From Algoriphagus aestuarii (GTDB lineage Bacteria > Bacteroidota > Bacteroidia > Cytophagales > Cyclobacteriaceae), in contig JAFIDK010000002.1 of NCBI GenBank assembly GCA_017051695.1, forward strand, positions 496,001 to 560,000: DNA of 64,000 bases, given 5' to 3'. Every line of letters starts with the position of its first letter. The stretch's first letter is position 1. Positions 42,234 through 51,842 of this stretch are shown here, one piece after another. Position numbers and translations under genes: made by a program. The notes under the pieces were generated by a model. It ran no database searches. It was not told where the DNA came from and was given only the letters and a program-made list of their open reading frames with translations.

Positions 42234-42401
42234 GGTCGTTAGTTTTGGTTAGGCATACGGAACGAATAAGCGCTCCTGATGCTCTCTTCCAAATTTCGCT
42301 CTAATACCTTTGGAATGTGTTACATCGAACTGAAGGATAGTTACATAAAACCCACATTTGAGGAGTTATGGATTGGATTGAACCCGCCAATTTCAGATCA
42401 T

Positions 42402-42962
42402 TTAGATGCTCTCTAAATTCTGCTTTCGTTTATTTTTCAGGTTTTTGTAAAAAGTTGGGGTCAATCCTGTGATTTTTTTGAATTGATTGGAAAGGTGGGC
42501 AACGCTGCTGTAATGCATTTTGTAAGAAATCTCTGTAAGATTCAGCTCATCATAAATCAGTAATTCCTTCACCTTTTCTATTTTATGAAGAATAATAAAC
42601 TGCTGGATGGTGATGCCTTTTACCTCCGAAAAAATATTTGCCAGATAGGTATAATCATAGCCCAAGTGCTCGCTGATATAATCTGAATAATTGACCTTTG
42701 GTAGCTCATCGGAATAATGGATCATCTCGATGATGATATTTTTGATCTTCTCGATAATGATGCTTTTTTTATCATCCAGAAGTTCCAAACCAGCCTTTTT
42801 CAGATTGATTTTCAATTTCTTCTGCTGTTCCTCACTAAGATCATCCTGTAATTCTACCATCCCCAAATCCACTGTCATTGGATAAATGTCCAGTTTTTGA
42901 AGCTCTTCTTTTACCATCATTTTGCAGCGCAAACTGACCATGTATTTTATATATAGCTTCAT
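42402..42962 (-). CDS. AraC-type regulator, short Bacteroidota form
   Basis: 186 residues. The N-terminal MKLYIKYMVSLRCKMMVKEEL and the following beta-alpha region are typical of a Bacteroidota-specific AraC family of this length, so the first Met is used. The C-terminal DNA-binding domain has both helix-turn-helix units (DYTYLANIFSEVKGITIQQFI and LTEISYKMHYSSVAHLSNQFKKITG). The sensing role of the small N-terminal part is unknown. It is separated from the aldo/keto reductase by a terminator. Confidence 0.9.
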   Translation of the reverse strand: MKLYIKYMVSLRCKMMVKEELQKLDIYPMTVDLGMVELQDDLSEEQQKKLKINLKKAGLELLDDKKSIIIEKIKNIIIEMIHYSDELPKVNYSDYISEHLGYDYTYLANIFSEVKGITIQQFIILHKIEKVKELLIYDELNLTEISYKMHYSSVAHLSNQFKKITGLTPTFYKNLKNKRKQNLESI

Positions 42963-43120
42963 GAAAATAGATCAAATGCTTGAAATCAAGCAGGTTTATA
43001 TAGTGAACAACCCTGTTAAGGTAAGAATTCATTATTCAAGGGGAGCCGAATTATTCATTTGAGTCCTGACCAAAAAAATATCTCTGAGTTCTAATTACTT
43101 TCAAAGATCTAATCAGGCAA

Positions 43121-43157
43121 TAAAAAAGCGTTCCTTTGGAAGGGAACGCTTTTGTTT
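43121..43157 (-). terminator. Intrinsic terminator after the aldo/keto reductase
   Basis: An 11-bp stem AAAAGCGTTCC / GGAACGCTTTT with an 8-nt loop begins 12 nt after the minus-strand gene stop; the minus strand ends in a T6 tract. Confidence 0.85.
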
Positions 43158-43168
43158 TTCTTTCAATC

Positions 43169-44188
43169 CTACTTTCTGTAAGCAGCTTGCCTTTCCACCA
43201 TCCATCCCGGATACTGCTTGGGAAGAGGGCTGACTTTGTCAATTTGATCCAAATCTTCTGCTGTTAACTGAAGTTCAGTCGAGGCAATATTTGAATGTAA
43301 CTGATCCAACGTTTTAGCTCCGATGATGGTGCTGGTAATCCCTGGTTGCTGTCTGACCCATGCCAATGCCACTTGAGCAATACTTGCATCATGCGCTTGC
43401 GCGATGTTTCCCATCACATCGACTAAATCATAAGCCTTTTCCTTGTCTATGGGCGGGAAATCGAAATTCGCCCTTCTAGCAGCAGAATCGGCTCCATCTC
43501 TGGTGAATTTTCCGGTTAAAAATCCTCCTGCTAGCGGACTCCATGGAAAAATTGCCAAATCGTGATTTTTTGCCATTGGCACTAATTCATGCTCAATATC
43601 CCTACTCACAGCAGCATAATAGTATTGAAGTCCGATGAATTTATGATAGCCTTTGTACTGTGCGATGGTCTGGGCTTTGGCAACCATCCAAGCAGGCCAA
43701 TTGCAAATGGAAATGTACCGAACCTTACCGGATTCCACGATGTCGTTTAGTGAACGCACAATTTCCTCTAGGGAAGTTGCCGGATCTACACCATGCACAT
43801 ACAGGATATCCACATAGTCCAATTGCAGTCGTTTCAAGCTAGCTTCAACCGAATTAAAAATATGATACCTGGAGAGTCCTGTACTATTTGGCTTATCATT
43901 CATCCTAGCCAGAACCTTGGTGGCGATGATGATTTCATCTCGTTTGATAGTCAGGTCTTTTAATCCCTGACCTAACAAGAGCTCTGATTGGCCAAAGGAA
44001 TAAACATTGGCGGTGTCTATGAAATTAATACCAGATTCTACCACAGCAGCTAACATCTCGTTTGCTTCTTTCTGCTGAAGTTTTCCAATTTGCTCCCAAA
44101 TACCTCCATTTTGCCCTCCAAAAGTCATGGTTCCAAAGCAGAGTTCAGATACTAATAGCCCCGTATTCCCAACATAATTGTATTTCAT
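43169..44188 (-). CDS. Aldo/keto reductase (Kv-beta-like)
   Basis: 339 residues from the ATG at 44188 (MKYNYVGNTGLLVSEL); an upstream in-frame start would add 17 unlike residues. The TIM-barrel enzyme has the catalytic Asp in FIDTANVYSFGQSE with Tyr, the Lys in IIIATKV, and a His region VDILYVHGVDP. The NADPH site is WSPLAGGFLTGKF and STIIGAKTLDQLHSN, the latter being the Kv-beta-type cofactor loop. It reduces aldehydes or ketones in the cytoplasm. Single gene with a terminator. Confidence 0.92.
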   Translation of the reverse strand: MKYNYVGNTGLLVSELCFGTMTFGGQNGGIWEQIGKLQQKEANEMLAAVVESGINFIDTANVYSFGQSELLLGQGLKDLTIKRDEIIIATKVLARMNDKPNSTGLSRYHIFNSVEASLKRLQLDYVDILYVHGVDPATSLEEIVRSLNDIVESGKVRYISICNWPAWMVAKAQTIAQYKGYHKFIGLQYYYAAVSRDIEHELVPMAKNHDLAIFPWSPLAGGFLTGKFTRDGADSAARRANFDFPPIDKEKAYDLVDVMGNIAQAHDASIAQVALAWVRQQPGITSTIIGAKTLDQLHSNIASTELQLTAEDLDQIDKVSPLPKQYPGWMVERQAAYRK

Positions 44189-44408
44189 TGATGGTTTTTG
44201 TTTTAGGTTAAATATGCATTGACTTCTTCTAACAAGCATGGAAAAAAAACAGTTTCAGAATCGGTTTGGGATTTTAGACTTAGCTGTTTTTTGTGGAATT
44301 AACTAAAAGAAAAAACCTCCCAAATTGAAGTCTTCCCAAAAGTCCTTATCACCTTTTCTTAAATTAATATCTTACATATCTTTAACAATTCACTTTTGCT
44401 ACTACTTC

Positions 44409-45671
44409 ATGGCTGCTCTAAAACCCGAACCTACCAAGTCAGAATTAACCAATCCTTCAAGAAGATCATTTGTAAGAAAAAGCCTATTGACGACATTTTC
44501 TACCATTTTGGGAGCGGATATAGTCTATGCTTCTTTTATGCCAAAGGGATATATTCCAGTTGCACTCAGCCTACAAAGCAATCCTATGGATGGGAAAAAT
44601 CCTGAAATGATCATCCGCAATGAAAAGCCTTGGAATTTAGAGGCAAGACCTCATCTATTGGATGACGCCATCACTCCGGCCAAGAATATGTTCATCAGAA
44701 ACAATGGATTGATTCCGGAGAATATAGATGTAGATACCTGGACTTTAAAGATTTCGGGAGAATCTGTGGTGCAGGAAAAGACCTTTACGTTGGCTGAGTT
44801 GAAAAAGAATTTCAAAGCTTATACCTACCAATTGGTTCTGGAATGTGGTGGAAATGGTAGAGCTGGCTTTTACCCTCCTGCATCAGGAAATCAGTGGGAA
44901 GAAGGTGCAGTGGCTTGTGCAGAGTGGACAGGAGTACGCCTAAAGGATGTTCTGAATGCAGTAGGAATCAAGTTAGATGCAGTATACATCGGTTATTATG
45001 GAGCTGATAAACATCTCAATGGCAAGGCTGATGAAGTGGTCATTTCCCGTGGAGCTCCGATCTCTAAAGCCATGCAGGATGAGACTTTACTGGCATGGGC
45101 ATTAAATGGAGAAGATATTCCTTTGGCACATGGGTATCCACTCAGATTGGTGGCTGGAGGATGGCCAGCCTCCGTTTCGGGCAAATGGGTTCATACTATC
45201 GTGGTGCGGAATAAGGTACATGATGGAGCAAAGATGATGGGTGATTCCTATCGAGTTCCAAAAAATCCTGTGGCACCTGGAACCAAAGTTCCGGATGAGG
45301 ATATGAAAATCATCGAATCTATGCCGGTTAAGTCATTGATAACTTTTCCGAAATCCGGTGCGATGTTTGAAAAATCAAGGAAGTTGGGAGTAAGAGGAAA
45401 AGCCTGGGCAGGAGAATTGGAAGTCTCTGCCATGGAGGTATCTGTCGATTTTGGCGCTACCTGGGTCCAATGCCAATTAAAAAAACCGAAAAACCGACTG
45501 GCTTGGCAGGAATGGAATGTGGAACTGAGCTTTCCAGAGGAAGGATATTATGAAATCTGGGCCAAAGCCACCGATAGTAAAGGCAATTCTCAGCCAATGG
45601 TAATACCTGGTTGGAATCCAAAAGGTTATCTCAACAATTCCTGTCATAGAATTGGCGTCAAAGTCAAATGA
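44409..45671 (+). CDS. Sulfite oxidase-like molybdopterin oxidoreductase
   Basis: 420 residues from the ATG at 44409; an in-frame TTG at 44325 is less likely. The N-terminus has a twin-arginine motif (NPSRRSFVRKSLLTT), so the folded protein is exported by Tat. The molybdenum-binding Cys is C146 in LECGGNGRAGF, followed by GAVACAEWTGVRLKDVL and PLRLVAGGWPASVSGKWV. The C-terminal immunoglobulin-like dimer domain (about 310-420) is present. The downstream cytochrome c (36 nt) is the likely electron acceptor, as in SorAB sulfite dehydrogenase. Sulfite is the most likely substrate, not proven. Confidence 0.9.
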   Translation: MAALKPEPTKSELTNPSRRSFVRKSLLTTFSTILGADIVYASFMPKGYIPVALSLQSNPMDGKNPEMIIRNEKPWNLEARPHLLDDAITPAKNMFIRNNGLIPENIDVDTWTLKISGESVVQEKTFTLAELKKNFKAYTYQLVLECGGNGRAGFYPPASGNQWEEGAVACAEWTGVRLKDVLNAVGIKLDAVYIGYYGADKHLNGKADEVVISRGAPISKAMQDETLLAWALNGEDIPLAHGYPLRLVAGGWPASVSGKWVHTIVVRNKVHDGAKMMGDSYRVPKNPVAPGTKVPDEDMKIIESMPVKSLITFPKSGAMFEKSRKLGVRGKAWAGELEVSAMEVSVDFGATWVQCQLKKPKNRLAWQEWNVELSFPEEGYYEIWAKATDSKGNSQPMVIPGWNPKGYLNNSCHRIGVKVK

Positions 45672-45706
45672 TCCATGGTAGAGGAAGAAAAAAATAGCCC
45701 TAAGAA

Positions 45707-46186
45707 ATGAATCCTAATCCTTCAAAATATACGCAGTTGAAAAACCGGATATTGGCATTTATAGCGCTGATTCTGGTGTTGAGTTTTGGAATATTTTTGA
45801 TCACTTGGATTCAAAATGATGCGGGATCAACTCTGGATGCTGATAAAGAAGAAGGAACCCTTTCCGCATCTGATTCACTCAAATTGGCTATTGAGCAAGA
45901 TGGAAAAGACAGAGATCCAGAAACCCAATTGGTTCTTGGAAAAGGGTTTGAAATCGTCAAAGCCAATTGCACCAACTGTCATTCCAGCGCATTGCTTATT
46001 CAAAACAGGTTTACAAGAGAAGGTTGGAAAGCTAAGATAGAATGGATGCAAGAGACACAGGGTTTATGGCCACTTGGTGAAAGTGAAGATGACATTTTGG
46101 ATTATCTGGCCGAGCATTATGCTCCGGAAGCTTATGTAGGAAGAAGAGCTCCTCTCAAAGACATTGAATGGTATGAGTTAAATTGA
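45707..46186 (+). CDS. Membrane-anchored monohaem cytochrome c, SorB-like
   Basis: 159 residues. One N-terminal hydrophobic helix (about 13-32, ILAFIALILVLSFGIFLIT) anchors it; the haem site is C88-TN-C91-H92 (NCTNCHSS), and the axial Met should be M112 in WKAKIEWMQ or a later one. It sits right behind the sulfite oxidase-like gene and should take its electrons to the terminal oxidase. The stop lies 12 nt from the convergent amidase stop. Confidence 0.88.
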   Translation: MNPNPSKYTQLKNRILAFIALILVLSFGIFLITWIQNDAGSTLDADKEEGTLSASDSLKLAIEQDGKDRDPETQLVLGKGFEIVKANCTNCHSSALLIQNRFTREGWKAKIEWMQETQGLWPLGESEDDILDYLAEHYAPEAYVGRRAPLKDIEWYELN

Positions 46187-46198
46187 TTCAATGTTTTT

Positions 46199-47857
46199 TT
46201 ACTTCACAAACTTCGGAGGATGTTTTTCATCAAAGTCAGTGGAATTTTGATAAGCTTTGGCCAGTGAAAGGATACTTCCTTCATCATAAAGATTTCCGAT
46301 CAGCGTAAAACTGGTAGGCCTGCCCTTTTTATCAAAACCATTTGGTACTGAAACAACCGGATGCCCAGTTAAATTGGTGATTAATAGTTGCCTGCTTCTA
46401 TAACTTGGTGCAATAATCACATCATAATCCTTCAATAAGGCATTCATCTCCTCAATCAAAAGCCTTCTTTGCCTGTTGGCTTGGAGGTATTCGACCGCAG
46501 GAATAAAGTGCGATTGTCTTAGCGAATTGGCCCTAGAGCCTCCATCCTGCTCTACCATTCTATCCACCTCACCGGATCGAACCAATTCATCGAAAAATGC
46601 TCCGGCTTCGGATCTCAAGATGATATCAAATGCAGAATAAGGAAAATTCTCCGGGAGTTCGAGGGAATCCGCCTGTATTCCCATACTTTGAAACAACTCT
46701 AAGGAGGCCCTCAAATTATCTCCAGTGATGGTGGTATCCCTGTCAAGATCCTTTTTGAGATAGGCAACTTTCAGCTCATTGGGAGCCTTGAAGACCTGGT
46801 TGAAAGGGACTTCATTGGTGCTGGGGTCCTGCACATCTTTTCCATAAATCGCCGCAAAGACAATTTCACAATCCTCGGCATTCCTGGCCAATGGTCCTAT
46901 TTTGTCCATAGACCAGCTTAAACTCATCACCCCATGACGGCTTACTCTTCCATAGGTGGGACGTAATCCTGTGACCCCGTTTCTAGTAGACGGAGAAGTG
47001 ATAGAGCCCAAAGTTTCTGTACCTAGAGCAAAAGGAACCAAACCGGCAGCAGTGGCTGATCCTGAACCTGCTGAAGATCCTGTGGCACCCTGCGTCAGAT
47101 CCCATGGATTTTTTGTTTTTCCTCCAAACCAGACATCCCCCCTGGCAAGTGAACCTGACACCAATTTTGCAATTAAAACTGCTCCTTGATCTTCCAGCTT
47201 TTTCACCACGGTGGCCGTATAAGAAATCATTTGATCTTTATAAGGTTCCGCTCCCCAAGTGGTAGGATATCCTTCTACAGCCATGAGGTCTTTTACACCA
47301 TAAGGTATGCCATGCAAAATCCCCTTATAATTCCCTGCTGCCAGTTCCTGATCAGCTTTTTTAGCCTGTGCCAAAGCCAGTTCTTCCGTCAAGGTAATGA
47401 CCGATTCCAATTCTCCGTCAAATCGTTTGATTCGGTCAATAAACAGTCGAGTGAGCTCTTCTGAACTGACTTTTTTATTCTTGATTAAAGAGGCTAATTG
47501 AGGAATGGTGTAAAATGCGATTTCTTCAAAGTTTTCTGGAACATCCACTACATCCGGCAACTCAAATACCAAATCTGATTTTTGGGTGGGAAATACAAAG
47601 CCCATCGGATGCGGATCAAACATCATCGCCGGAAAAGTTTCATTGGGAGTTTTGTATGATCTCAAACTATCATACCCTTCCTTATTTCTCCCCAAATAAT
47701 CATACATGGTCTCTACAGATGTTTTATCAAAATCCAGCCCAATCAGTTTTTGGGAGCTTTTGACATCTTTTTTGGTAAAACCCTTTTCATTGGATTTACA
47801 GGAATAGGTAAGGAAAATGCTCAGGCAGAGAACAGTAAAAAAGTGACTTTTCTTCAT
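46199..47857 (-). CDS. Amidase-signature lipoprotein
   Basis: 552 residues. Lipoprotein signal MKKSHFFTVLCLSIFLTYSC. The amidase-signature triad is present: Lys in YGVKDLM, the cis-Ser in GSSAGSGSATAAG, and the nucleophilic Ser in ETLGSITSPS. It hydrolyses amide bonds; possible substrates include peptide or nitrogenous amides from outside. Single gene; the spacer to the next gene (47858-48184) contains nothing recognisable. Confidence 0.92.
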   Translation of the reverse strand: MKKSHFFTVLCLSIFLTYSCKSNEKGFTKKDVKSSQKLIGLDFDKTSVETMYDYLGRNKEGYDSLRSYKTPNETFPAMMFDPHPMGFVFPTQKSDLVFELPDVVDVPENFEEIAFYTIPQLASLIKNKKVSSEELTRLFIDRIKRFDGELESVITLTEELALAQAKKADQELAAGNYKGILHGIPYGVKDLMAVEGYPTTWGAEPYKDQMISYTATVVKKLEDQGAVLIAKLVSGSLARGDVWFGGKTKNPWDLTQGATGSSAGSGSATAAGLVPFALGTETLGSITSPSTRNGVTGLRPTYGRVSRHGVMSLSWSMDKIGPLARNAEDCEIVFAAIYGKDVQDPSTNEVPFNQVFKAPNELKVAYLKKDLDRDTTITGDNLRASLELFQSMGIQADSLELPENFPYSAFDIILRSEAGAFFDELVRSGEVDRMVEQDGGSRANSLRQSHFIPAVEYLQANRQRRLLIEEMNALLKDYDVIIAPSYRSRQLLITNLTGHPVVSVPNGFDKKGRPTSFTLIGNLYDEGSILSLAKAYQNSTDFDEKHPPKFVK

Positions 47858-48184
47858 AGGATTAATTGGTGGCTAAAAAGGTTGTAAAGAAGTAGCTTCT
47901 ATCGGGCGAGGAATTAATTTAAGCTAAAACTCCAAAGAAACTGCATCAATTTATGAAGGAGGTGAATATTTCCTTTAAAAGACTCTAGAAAGAAATGAGT
48001 TATAAGTATCGAATGAGCTTGAGTTTTACTTTATTCAGAACTGAGTTTATTTGTAAATTGAATAAGGTGGATTTCAAATAAATGTTTAACAGATATTGAA
48101 GTTATTGGCTTATATACAGATAATTATTTGTACTTTTTCAACATTTCTACCCAATTATGAAAACCTCTTCCAGTACCTGACCTG
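47858..48184. other. 327-bp spacer, nothing recognised
   Basis: AT-rich region between divergent genes. No repeat, RNA or clear -7 element was found. Confidence 0.5.
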
Positions 48185-48673
48185 ATGAAAAATATCCGAA
48201 AGTATTTTCTGACAATGATTGGATTGATTTGCTTGATTCCTTCTCTTCAAGCTCAAAGTGCTCCAGAACAGGATCCTGTTCAATTGTATAAAAATGGGCT
48301 TTACGGTAGTTTAGGTTTTGCTGGGATATATGCATCAGCAACTTCAAACTATGAAAGAATGGTTACACAGCATTTTGATAAAGGGATCACTGCCACATTT
48401 GTAAAAGTGGGAATCGGCGTCTATGGCGTTTGGGGTGGTTCTGGAAGTTATTACTATGCCCAATATGGTTTTCTAACTGGAAAAAGAGCAAGCCATTTGG
48501 AAATCAGTGCAGGCCCTAATTTTGGATTCAACGAGGATGGTGCAGAATCCCCTCCGATCGCTGCGACAATTGGTTACAGGCATCAAAAACCTGAAAGGCA
48601 TTTTATATTACGGACAGGATTAGCCCTGCCAGAATCTATTTATTTAGGGATTGGGTGGAGTTTTGGTAAATAA
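48185..48673 (+). CDS. Exported hypothetical protein, small beta-barrel-like
   Basis: 162 residues. A signal peptide (about 1-23, SLQA-QS) is followed by Gly/Tyr-rich alternating strands (LYGSLGFAGIYASATSNYERM, then VYGVWGGSGSYYYAQYGF) and ends in IYLGIGWSFGK. It looks like a small outer-membrane or secreted beta protein. No family named. Ends at a hairpin that separates it from the convergent kelch gene. Confidence 0.72.
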   Translation: MKNIRKYFLTMIGLICLIPSLQAQSAPEQDPVQLYKNGLYGSLGFAGIYASATSNYERMVTQHFDKGITATFVKVGIGVYGVWGGSGSYYYAQYGFLTGKRASHLEISAGPNFGFNEDGAESPPIAATIGYRHQKPERHFILRTGLALPESIYLGIGWSFGK

Positions 48674-48676
48674 AGA

Positions 48677-48695
48677 GGAGGAAAACCTTTCCTCC
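48677..48695. terminator. Hairpin between convergent genes
   Basis: GGAGGAAA-ACC-TTTCCTCC forms an 8-bp stem with a 3-nt loop in the 42-bp gap between the stops at 48673 and 48716. The T-tract is weak on both strands, so it may end both transcripts partly. Confidence 0.5.
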
Positions 48696-48715
48696 GCAAT
48701 TCATTTCATGCATAC

Positions 48716-50518
48716 TTATTTCATTCGATAGATGCTGTAATTTGCGACATACTCCAAATAATTAATTGGATATATGAATAAGACTCCCTCGGAAGTACCC
48801 CATGAGGTGATGGTTTTACCCTGGAAATAAGGAATGCTCTGGATAATCTTTGTTTGAGAAGTTTGGAGATCGTACGAAATAATGTGGGAATTTGAGAAGG
48901 TCAGAATCAGTTTAGTATCATCCAAGGCCAATTGAAAACCATATGAAATCCCTGAATCATATAAAATCTCTGATGGCTGACCTAAAACCATTCTTTTGAC
49001 TACTACTGTCCCTCCAGAGAGGGCAGTGGTGAAATAAATTGTATTTCCAGAAGTTAGGATCACCCCGCTGAGATATAAGTCCCTAGGGATAGATAAACTA
49101 CTTTCAGACCAAACCTTGCTTATCGGGTCAAAAACCCAAAATTTATCATTCTCTGCAAAAATCACATAAATTTTTCCGAGATAATTAAAGGATTGAACCA
49201 CCGCATTTTTGGTTTTGGAGAGTTTAGGAAGAGTCTCCCATTCACCTGTCATCAGGTCCATCCGGTAAAAATCCTGACCTGGCTCCCATACTTGATTGAC
49301 CTGTACGTTTCCCAGTCCAAAATATAGATATCTATTTCCGTCAGAAGTAATCAGTGGTGATCCTCTGAGATTATCTTGTCCAGGAAGTGCATTGAAATTC
49401 TTCACAGAGTTGCTTTTAAGATCATAGATCTGGCCTAGCTGAAAATATCCATTGCTTAGCTTATCCAAGACCAATTTGTCTCCAACTTTGGTGAGAATCT
49501 GATCCTGCTCTTTAATCGGCAACTTTGAATTTTCTCTGTAAACCTCCCAACTATTTTTCACCTCAAATTCAGTTGGAAAAATATAATTGGAAGCATCTGT
49601 GAGAATATTAATTTGGTATTTTCCTGGAGGAAGATCTAATAACGCTTTTTTCTCTACTGCATTTGAGAGATTCGAGAAATAATAATGAACTGACTTTGGT
49701 TCTGGGTTGCCAGCATAAGATTTTTCGGTAATTCCTAATATTACCCCGTTGGAATAACCTTTGGTATCGAAAGTAAATTCGATCTCATCTCCCACTTCGG
49801 CAAAAAGTGGACTGACCGAAACTAAAGTCGGATAACCAATTGTAAAATAGTTTTCCAAAGTTACAGTTTTACCTCCGCTGGTAACGATCAGATCAAATTT
49901 ATGATCCATCACGGGAAAGGTAAATCCTGTTCTATCGATTCTTATGAGCAACTCTACCCTACTTGCTTCTAACAGGGTGATTCTAAAAAACTCATCCAAG
50001 CCAGGTATCTGAACTTGATTGAAATCCAATCTGGAGTGGAAATAATCCCCTTTGATGGATATAACACTGCCACTGGAAATCAAATCAGTAGAAACCTCTT
50101 TGATTTCTGGACCCTTTACTCCTTTACTATCAAATATCATAGTAGTGCCATAAATCGTGACAGCACCTGATCGTACAAATGGCTTTACTAAATACTCTTT
50201 ATTGGATAGAAGGTCATAGCTGATTCTGGCAGAAATCTTTTCTGAAGAGGGCGAGCCACTGAATTCCTGAATTACATAATCTTTGGGTGTATTGTTACCC
50301 GTGTAATCATAGTTTTCAACATACTCTATTCCATAACTTTCAACCGAAGATTTGCCTGCTTTTAAAATCTCGAATTCAACTGTTGCACCTGTTTCATTAA
50401 TGGAACTCACTTGAATACTTTCCACAAAAGGGTATTCTCTCGGTGTAATTGCTTCTTCCTGCTGACAAGCTGAAAGCAAAGAAATACTGGCGATGAAAAT
50501 AAATAGCTTCTTCTTCAT
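48716..50518 (-). CDS. Lipoprotein with IPT/TIG and kelch-like domains
   Basis: 600 residues. Lipoprotein signal MKKKLFIFIASISLLSAC. Immunoglobulin-like IPT/TIG segments (about 130-320; PEIKEVSTDLISSGSVISIKG, VSPLFAEVGDEIEFTF) precede a beta-propeller-like half (about 350-600) with kelch-type strands (YFGLGNVQVNQVWEPGQDFYRMDLM, WVFDPISKVWSE). Such proteins are surface-exposed in Bacteroidota. It ends 4 nt from the start of the next gene in the same direction (50523-51668 lies upstream), suggesting co-transcription. Confidence 0.85.
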   Translation of the reverse strand: MKKKLFIFIASISLLSACQQEEAITPREYPFVESIQVSSINETGATVEFEILKAGKSSVESYGIEYVENYDYTGNNTPKDYVIQEFSGSPSSEKISARISYDLLSNKEYLVKPFVRSGAVTIYGTTMIFDSKGVKGPEIKEVSTDLISSGSVISIKGDYFHSRLDFNQVQIPGLDEFFRITLLEASRVELLIRIDRTGFTFPVMDHKFDLIVTSGGKTVTLENYFTIGYPTLVSVSPLFAEVGDEIEFTFDTKGYSNGVILGITEKSYAGNPEPKSVHYYFSNLSNAVEKKALLDLPPGKYQINILTDASNYIFPTEFEVKNSWEVYRENSKLPIKEQDQILTKVGDKLVLDKLSNGYFQLGQIYDLKSNSVKNFNALPGQDNLRGSPLITSDGNRYLYFGLGNVQVNQVWEPGQDFYRMDLMTGEWETLPKLSKTKNAVVQSFNYLGKIYVIFAENDKFWVFDPISKVWSESSLSIPRDLYLSGVILTSGNTIYFTTALSGGTVVVKRMVLGQPSEILYDSGISYGFQLALDDTKLILTFSNSHIISYDLQTSQTKIIQSIPYFQGKTITSWGTSEGVLFIYPINYLEYVANYSIYRMK

Positions 50519-50522
50519 CTTA

Positions 50523-51668
50523 TTAAAATTTAAAACCGATAAAACCCATATTATTCATGAACTTTTCCCCTTTGCCTGCACTCAGATTAAAAGTTCTAAT
50601 GCCTATAGACAGGGCTTTTGATTTCCTGAAATACTTTTCCAAGCCTATCCCTCCTACTAATCCGGAATAAATGTTTTCCAGTTCAAATTCATCCCGTTTG
50701 GTAGTGACTATATTTCCTGTGATTTCTGCTTGATAGTATGCCAATTTTGAGTAGTCAAAAAATCCCAATGAATAACCGAGTTCGAAATAAGCTCTCCATT
50801 GGTTAGGTTGAATATCCAGATAGTATTTTCCAGTGACTGGAAAGGAAATCGCAGTATACTCCAGATAAAAATCCGTTTCAAAATTCAGTGAACCTTCCGA
50901 ATTCAATAAAAAATTTTGTGATGAGACCTGCATCCAACTTGGACTAAAATTGACCGATAGGTTTCGCTGGGGATTGACAAAAACTTCCACGTTCAAACCT
51001 GCTGAAACTGATTTACCACTGACTTTATGCTTCAATCCAGAGTTTGGTCCAAAAAATTGATTGGTAATTTGATTATAGCCGACAAAGGGACGAAATACCA
51101 AAACCCTCGAAAAAGTTCGAGGCTGCTGGATCAACTTCGCTGTCTGGAAAAGATAGATCAAGTCATATTCTCTCAACGAAGTGATATCCAGCAAAGGATC
51201 AAGCATGGAATTATCCAGCAACTCTTTTAATGTATCCCGAAAGGTGTTTTCTTCCAATAGGTTAAGTCCTGAGGCATCTTCCAAAAAATAATAATCCCGG
51301 TCTTCGCTGTGCCTCCAAAGTTTGATCTGATCCAGTTCCTGAGGAACCAGCTGTAGAAACACAGTCTTACTCTTGCCGTTTAATTGGATTTCTCTGGTGA
51401 TAAATTTTCTATGATTGACATAGAACTCTGATACCTCCGCAACAGTGTATTTCTTGTATTCGTCTTTTTTCAATTTTTTAAAAAAGACAACCGTGCTGTT
51501 TTGAGTTGGAAGGTTTTTGATATATCCATCGGATTGGGCGGTATCTCCGAAGACGATGAAATCATTTTTTTGTGCCAGACTTTGACTTAAAAAACCAAAG
51601 TTTAGAATTACAAACACCAGATAAAGATTCAATCTTTTAACTCCTGGTACAGAGGCATTTTTTCCCAA
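50523..51668 (-). CDS. Outer-membrane beta-barrel-like protein
   Basis: 381 residues. Signal peptide (about 1-32, SQSLA-QK). A small N-terminal domain (about 35-180) is followed by a C-terminal barrel-like region (about 185-381) with aromatic strands such as FRPFVGYNQITNQFFG and YTAISFPVTGKYYLD, ending NMGFIGFKF. It resembles PorT-type barrels. Located just upstream of the kelch lipoprotein in the same direction. The lipoprotein may be its partner. Confidence 0.72.
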   Translation of the reverse strand: MGKNASVPGVKRLNLYLVFVILNFGFLSQSLAQKNDFIVFGDTAQSDGYIKNLPTQNSTVVFFKKLKKDEYKKYTVAEVSEFYVNHRKFITREIQLNGKSKTVFLQLVPQELDQIKLWRHSEDRDYYFLEDASGLNLLEENTFRDTLKELLDNSMLDPLLDITSLREYDLIYLFQTAKLIQQPRTFSRVLVFRPFVGYNQITNQFFGPNSGLKHKVSGKSVSAGLNVEVFVNPQRNLSVNFSPSWMQVSSQNFLLNSEGSLNFETDFYLEYTAISFPVTGKYYLDIQPNQWRAYFELGYSLGFFDYSKLAYYQAEITGNIVTTKRDEFELENIYSGLVGGIGLEKYFRKSKALSIGIRTFNLSAGKGEKFMNNMGFIGFKF

Positions 51669-51842
51669 GTAGAATCGTAGGATTAGAGTAAATTTCCCGC
51701 GAATAAAGCAATTAAAAACGAAATAAAAAGGAGGAAATAAAAATAGTTTTTAGAAACAAATTGGCAAATAAAAATGGGGCTTGAAAATTCAATTCCAACT
51801 ACAAATTGACTAGGAAATACTGACTGAACTACAAGCTAAGGT